Positions 22,203 to 26,352 of a DNA stretch of 26,352 nucleotides are shown here, one piece after another. Origin of the DNA: Candidatus Woesearchaeota archaeon (GTDB lineage: Archaea; Nanobdellota; Nanobdellia; Woesearchaeales; JAFCFN01); contig JAFCEI010000003.1 of the NCBI GenBank assembly GCA_017609245.1, positions 1 to 26,352 on the forward strand, written 5' to 3'. The notes beneath the pieces were generated by a model. That model did not search any database, was not told where the DNA came from, and was given only the letters and a program-made list of their open reading frames with translations. Position numbers and translations under genes: made by a program. Position 1 is the first letter of the stretch, and each line of letters starts with the position of its first letter.

Positions 22203-25082
22203 TCAGGTAACTGTCAGATTCCACGCCCAAGAGTTATGGGGACCATTGCTAATGCTTATGTTTTCTCCTGTTTGATCTAAAGCAATTACTTTAATTATGT
22301 GACTTCCGATCAAAGATTCATTTGCTACAAATGTATAGCTTGTTGAGTTTGTTTCAACTAATTCATCGTCATCGTACCAGTATATTGAATAGTCATCGTC
22401 ATTTGGGTCTACAACTGAAATTGAGAGGGGTGCTGCTTCAGTGGCATTTATTCCAACATCTGCTGGAATGCACGGAATGCCTCCAACTCCATCTCCTGGA
22501 TTACATTTCCAGATTTCTGGGGCGAAGTTTGTTGTGTTGCATGATGGGCCTACAAGAGGTTCGCTATTAATTCCACATTTAAGCCAATAAAAGAAGCTTG
22601 TCAGCGTATAATTATATTCATCCATTATCATAGGGTATATTGGTAGGGCATATTCAGGGCCTGTTTTTTCATAGTTTTCTTTTTCAACGGCACTTATTTC
22701 AGTAATATTGATCCCATTAAAACCGTTAAATCCGTCGTCAGCAGTAATGTATTCGTCTCCATAATTATTATCATCAGTAAATCTGTCCCAAACAAGGTGT
22801 ATGTTTGGTGAAGATGTAGTTACAGTATAATTATAATCATATGTTAAAAATATATCTAACCCAAATAAAGTATAAATTGCATCCCCAATCACATCAGCCT
22901 CCTCTTCAGTGATAAACACATCAACATCAACAAAATGTTTCCCAATGTTTCCGCTTTCATCAACTGCAAATATGCCTGCCGTGTAGTGTCCGCTTTCATT
23001 ATAAGTTAAATTTAGATCAAAATTTGAAGATGCGCTTACAGAGTAATCTTTATTGTTTATAATCTCGTCCAAAGGAATATCTGAAGTGTTTGTATCCTTG
23101 TGAACATAAACTGTTATCCCTTGAATGTTTGACGCATTGCCCATTGTTGAAGCTTCTTGTATCCTAATCGTGTTAGGTTGGGCTGTATCGACTACATTTA
23201 TGCCTATTAGAACTGATTGATTTGTATAAGTTGATGCAGAATCAATTCCATTAACTTCAGGCGCAGTCGTATCATTGACAACAAAGAAATTACCTATCTT
23301 GTGCCATGTTTCATTGTCCCAGACAACATGAACATCATATCTTCCTTCTGCAAGAGGGCACTGCAACGTATATTCAAAAACTCCATGTTCTTTATTGCCT
23401 GCAGGAATAGTCAATTTTTCATCAGGGTCTGAAATACTCCCATTATATATTATCGGAGCTGTAGGGCCTCCAATTGAAGTATGGTCCTGAACAGCAAATG
23501 TGATATTCTCATCTGTTCCGCCATTGTTCACACCAAACATAGTAAACCTGATCAGGTCACCGCATGCATATTTGTTCTCTCCGCCATATTTTCCAGAATA
23601 CAAAAGATGACCTTCTGCATTGAGGTTAGTTTTAACCCTATCTTCATCTATCTCTGCGTTAACAGTGTTTTCATAAGGGTCTAGAGTGTATTCTTCTGAA
23701 ACATCTGCAAGTAAATCCACAAGTATGACAGCGTCATTGAAATCCCAGTCTGCTGTTGAGGCAGGCAGGTCTTCAAAATGGATCTTCCAAGAGTTTTCAT
23801 CAATCTGCTCAACTCTTGCATATTTGCTGTCTGATTCATGATCATAATCACCATTAACCTTGATGTAAAACTTAAGCTCTGTGCCATTTGATTGTGAGCT
23901 AAGAGTATAAGTATCTCCTTCAGATATTGAATCTATGACCTTCTGGCCATTTGGCTCTCCAAAATACAGGTCAATATCTGAGAACATGGAAGCTTTTTCA
24001 ACTGTAATCTTAACCTTTCCTGTTTCAGGAAGAATTATTTTTTGTTTTGTCTTCTTTATATTAAAATCAATCTCCTTGCTGCCCTGCATGACCAGATTAT
24101 AATACTGAGAATCTTCAAGAGGCTGGTAGACCTTAAAACTTCCGTCTGAACCAGTGGCTGTATCAGGAGTATCTTTTGGTTCCAAGGCAGTGTAATCTCC
24201 AGTATCATTAAATACATCATAGATAGATGCATTGTAAACAGAAATATTGATGCCTTCTACTGGCTCACCAGTATCAATATCAACTACAGTTCCTGTAATC
24301 TCAGGAGGTGCTTCAGAATCTTCTACAGTCACGTCCCACTCCTGCTCAACACTCTGACCTTCTGCATCTGTTGACGTAAGCACAACCTCATATTCTCCTG
24401 GCTCGTCAAACAAGTAGCTAAAATCGTCACTCTCACTCTCTATTGATTCTGCTTCTGCAAGGCTTTGCCCTGATTTTGACTTGTCTCTCACAGCCCAGTT
24501 ATGGACTACCTGAGTGTCATCAAGAGTTGTTACATTTACCTCAAATGTAAGGTTACGGAATGTTGTGATGAATATTGATGTAAGGGATGTCTGTTCCTGA
24601 TAATTTGGGTTGAACAGGCCATTCATCCAGCCAAAGAATCCGCCAATCAGGCCCGGGTATGTAACAATGGTCTTTTTTTCTACAATGACCGGAAAATGCT
24701 TTATTTCTATGCCTTCAAACTCAACCTGCACATTGTCTGATACAACTACATGGCCGCCAACATCCTTTACTCTTGCATAATATTTATGGGCCTTGGGATT
24801 TGTCTCTACAACTGTCTTTACAAAAGTACATGTTGAGGATGTGCATTCTTTTTTGCCTAACAGCTCATCATCTTCATATATCTCGATATAGCTTATCTGA
24901 GCATTTGTCAGTGTGTCTACTGCAACAGCTGTGAGAACAGCTACTGTCTCTGCAGTGTTTGTATTAGAATCAAATGACAGGACAGGCTCATTGTCTGGGA
25001 GGATCGATGCTGATACAGCATTAGCTAGCAAAACAACCACTAGCAAGAATACGACGGTTTTGAAGATTTTTATCCCCCACAT
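22203..25082 (-). CDS. Large secreted multidomain protein with PKD-like, carboxypeptidase-regulatory-like and DUF4114-like domains
   Basis: 959 residues. A signal peptide (about 1-25, ending VSA) is followed by an Ig-like domain (about 30-125), a PKD-like domain (about 170-254, HNWAVRD, EPGEYEVVLTSTD), a carboxypeptidase-regulatory-like fold (about 261-355, ITGTVVDIDTGEPVEGI, GSDGSFKV) and a DUF4114-like segment (about 360-458) with IHFEDLP and WDFNDAVILV, a pattern often linked to calcium-dependent surface proteins. Three more Ig-like domains follow to a final IYWYDDDELV unit. No catalytic motif or membrane anchor is seen. The TATA box sits about 22 bases before the ATG at 25082, so the message is leaderless. 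It is probably a surface-structure or adhesion protein working with the thioredoxin-fold neighbour (inference). Confidence 0.83.
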   Translation of the reverse strand: MWGIKIFKTVVFLLVVVLLANAVSASILPDNEPVLSFDSNTNTAETVAVLTAVAVDTLTNAQISYIEIYEDDELLGKKECTSSTCTFVKTVVETNPKAHKYYARVKDVGGHVVVSDNVQVEFEGIEIKHFPVIVEKKTIVTYPGLIGGFFGWMNGLFNPNYQEQTSLTSIFITTFRNLTFEVNVTTLDDTQVVHNWAVRDKSKSGQSLAEAESIESESDDFSYLFDEPGEYEVVLTSTDAEGQSVEQEWDVTVEDSEAPPEITGTVVDIDTGEPVEGINISVYNASIYDVFNDTGDYTALEPKDTPDTATGSDGSFKVYQPLEDSQYYNLVMQGSKEIDFNIKKTKQKIILPETGKVKITVEKASMFSDIDLYFGEPNGQKVIDSISEGDTYTLSSQSNGTELKFYIKVNGDYDHESDSKYARVEQIDENSWKIHFEDLPASTADWDFNDAVILVDLLADVSEEYTLDPYENTVNAEIDEDRVKTNLNAEGHLLYSGKYGGENKYACGDLIRFTMFGVNNGGTDENITFAVQDHTSIGGPTAPIIYNGSISDPDEKLTIPAGNKEHGVFEYTLQCPLAEGRYDVHVVWDNETWHKIGNFFVVNDTTAPEVNGIDSASTYTNQSVLIGINVVDTAQPNTIRIQEASTMGNASNIQGITVYVHKDTNTSDIPLDEIINNKDYSVSASSNFDLNLTYNESGHYTAGIFAVDESGNIGKHFVDVDVFITEEEADVIGDAIYTLFGLDIFLTYDYNYTVTTSSPNIHLVWDRFTDDNNYGDEYITADDGFNGFNGINITEISAVEKENYEKTGPEYALPIYPMIMDEYNYTLTSFFYWLKCGINSEPLVGPSCNTTNFAPEIWKCNPGDGVGGIPCIPADVGINATEAAPLSISVVDPNDDDYSIYWYDDDELVETNSTSYTFVANESLIGSHIIKVIALDQTGENISISNGPHNSWAWNLTVT

Positions 25083-25097
25083 TTTATTATGTTTTTG

Positions 25098-25108
25098 AGA
25101 TATATAAA
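25098..25108 (-). promoter_or_regulatory. TATA box of the DUF4114/thioredoxin-fold operon
   Basis: Minus strand GTTTATATATC, in the 29-base gap between the Thr-rich gene and this operon, directly ahead of the ATG at 25082. Confidence 0.6.
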
Positions 25109-25111
25109 CTT

Positions 25112-26352
25112 TTAGTCAAAAGTATAGGTCAACATAACTTTTGAATCTTTGGTGTCTATATCTTGGTTAAATTTAACCCCCCATCTTTTATAATCAAACT
25201 TGAGTGAAGCCAGTCTTGCCATTGCATCATAAAGTGCAGAAGCTCCTTTCTGACCAGAATAATATCCTAATTCAACAGGAGCTGACAGTGTCTGCTTATC
25301 AGGGCCTGTAGATATGCCAAATGCTGCTCTCAAACCCTCATAATCATTGAGATGAGGGTCTTGTATCTTTTCTTCAAGCTGTGCTATCTGGTCTGGGTTG
25401 TATAATATGCTGTCTGAGATCCTGTTTAGGGCAAGATATTTTTGCACTGATTTTTTTAGTGTGTTATTGCCAAGCAAAAGCTCGAGACGTGAGCTAAAAC
25501 TATGATCACTTCTTACAGAGCCCATCAGAGAAGCATATCTTGTCAGAATATCCAGCTGAGCATCCTTATCCATATTGCTAAACCCTGCTTTTATGCCTGC
25601 CAGAAAACTATCATATTGCTTAGCCATCCTGCATCCAAATATGAACTGGGCTATCTGGTCTTCGATCACTGAGCTCGAGTTTGTATTGGAATTAGATGTA
25701 TCTGAAATAGGATATATTAAAGGGTCTCCACCATCTATGCTTACTCTGGTCGTGCCTTCAAGTATTGTCTCTACATCTGTATTCTGCGTAATTTTTGTGT
25801 CTACATCGGTAAGATTGCCTATCATGTAAAAATTCAGGAATATGTCTTCCATCATCTGCTCTATGCCAAACCTTACAAGGTTTGTCGATTGTTTTGTCTT
25901 GACATTAACATCTGTCTGAGTATTTACTTTTGTTTCCAGCTCAGTCATAGTGTCAACAGTGCCTGAACCTACTGTTTCATGGGTTGATTCCAGATAATCT
26001 TCTTCTGTATGCGTCTTATTTGTCTGTTGGTTTGTTGTTCTCTGCTCAGAATTTTTATAGCCAATTATCCATGTTGTGTTGGTTGTTGGCGAATCAATCC
26101 TCATCTCGGTGCCATATTCATCAATAGCCTGCCTGTCTTCAGAATCATTTGTTTCAACTATATTGCCATCTGTCTGCGTTGTGCCGTTTGTTATTGTGTC
26201 GGTTTCAGAGTAAGTTGTCTGCTCCTGAGTCTGTGTCTTGATCTTTGTATCAGATGTGTTGTAGACAGACTCAACATCAAAATCCTTTAGATTTAGCTCG
26301 AGGCTTGAATTGATCTTAGGGCCATTTTCATTAAGAAAAATATCTATGCTAG
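25112..26352 (-). CDS. Thr/Gln/Asn-rich repetitive protein, N-terminus missing at window edge
   Basis: 412 codons are open from the window edge to the stop at 25112. An internal ATG at 26104 should not be taken as the start: the frame stays open upstream for 82 codons with the same Thr/Gln/Asp-rich composition (TQTQEQTTYSETDT, NGTTQTDGN). The first half is low-complexity with imperfect TDV repeats (NTQTDVNVKTK, NLTDVDTKITQ, NTDVETI). The second half (from about visible residue 230) is ordered and helical (FIFGCRMAKQYDSFLAGI, LDILTRYASLMG, LELLLGNNTL) and ends in a strand-like KVMLTYTFD. I recognise no family. No membrane segment is visible in this part. A surface or matrix role is possible given its neighbours. 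Confidence 0.7.
   Translation of the reverse strand, partial: SIDIFLNENGPKINSSLELNLKDFDVESVYNTSDTKIKTQTQEQTTYSETDTITNGTTQTDGNIVETNDSEDRQAIDEYGTEMRIDSPTTNTTWIIGYKNSEQRTTNQQTNKTHTEEDYLESTHETVGSGTVDTMTELETKVNTQTDVNVKTKQSTNLVRFGIEQMMEDIFLNFYMIGNLTDVDTKITQNTDVETILEGTTRVSIDGGDPLIYPISDTSNSNTNSSSVIEDQIAQFIFGCRMAKQYDSFLAGIKAGFSNMDKDAQLDILTRYASLMGSVRSDHSFSSRLELLLGNNTLKKSVQKYLALNRISDSILYNPDQIAQLEEKIQDPHLNDYEGLRAAFGISTGPDKQTLSAPVELGYYSGQKGASALYDAMARLASLKFDYKRWGVKFNQDIDTKDSKVMLTYTFD

Noticed and set aside
1..26352. tRNA, rRNA or insertion-sequence elements
   Set aside because: I saw no cloverleaf with CCA-like end, no rRNA signature and no transposase motif or terminal inverted repeats with target duplication.

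Overview
The window comes from a small, compact archaeal genome, most likely a DPANN archaeon of the Woesearchaeota/Pacearchaeota kind (inference from gene content; no marker tree was run). The evidence is a CDC48/VAT-type AAA ATPase, archaeal deoxyhypusine synthase and UMP kinase, short-form Sua5/TsaC, TATA-box promoters about 25 bases ahead of leaderless starts, internal operon genes with GGAGGTGAT-type ribosome sites, stop/start overlaps of the ATGA type, and several very large N-glycosylation-rich secreted proteins. The DNA is AT-rich throughout.

Layout. 1-2405 (minus): a zinc-ribbon/AbrB-like regulator followed by the CDC48 ATPase, which runs off the left edge. 2406-2799: an AT-rich stretch with a 22-bp-period repeat, a decayed Schlafen/AlbA_2-type gene fragment and terminator-like sequences. 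2800-3231 (minus): a SecB-like small protein. 3372-6104 (plus): a tight three-gene operon of deoxyhypusine synthase-like protein, fold-III PLP decarboxylase and ureohydrolase (agmatinase/arginase family), which looks like a polyamine/hypusine pathway unit. 6105-7086: a small membrane protein and UMP kinase, divergent from one another around a perfect palindrome. 7168-11243 (plus): a surface operon led by a small winged-helix protein, with two pilin-like membrane proteins, a secreted Cys-rich/thrombospondin-3 protein, a small acidic protein and a DUF5652-like membrane protein. 11245-26352 (minus): Sua5/TsaC, a 3113-residue subtilisin-like surface protease with a polytopic membrane C-terminus, its winged-helix partner gene, a membrane-anchored thioredoxin-fold protein that has lost its CxxC, a 959-residue secreted multidomain protein, and a Thr/Gln/Asn-rich protein cut by the right edge.

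How they work together. The left third is housekeeping (protein unfolding, IF5A modification, pyrimidine nucleotides). The rest is cell-surface machinery. Three small regulators (AbrB-like at 2367, winged helix at 7168, winged helix at 21510) each lead an operon and each has its own different inverted repeat at its promoter, suggesting three separate autoregulatory circuits. The points most worth checking are the deoxyhypusine synthase-decarboxylase-ureohydrolase operon with altered substrate-pocket residues, two consecutive genes that seem to start at AUC and AUA behind perfect ribosome sites, and two matching 16-bp operators exactly 40 bp apart in front of the giant protease operon.
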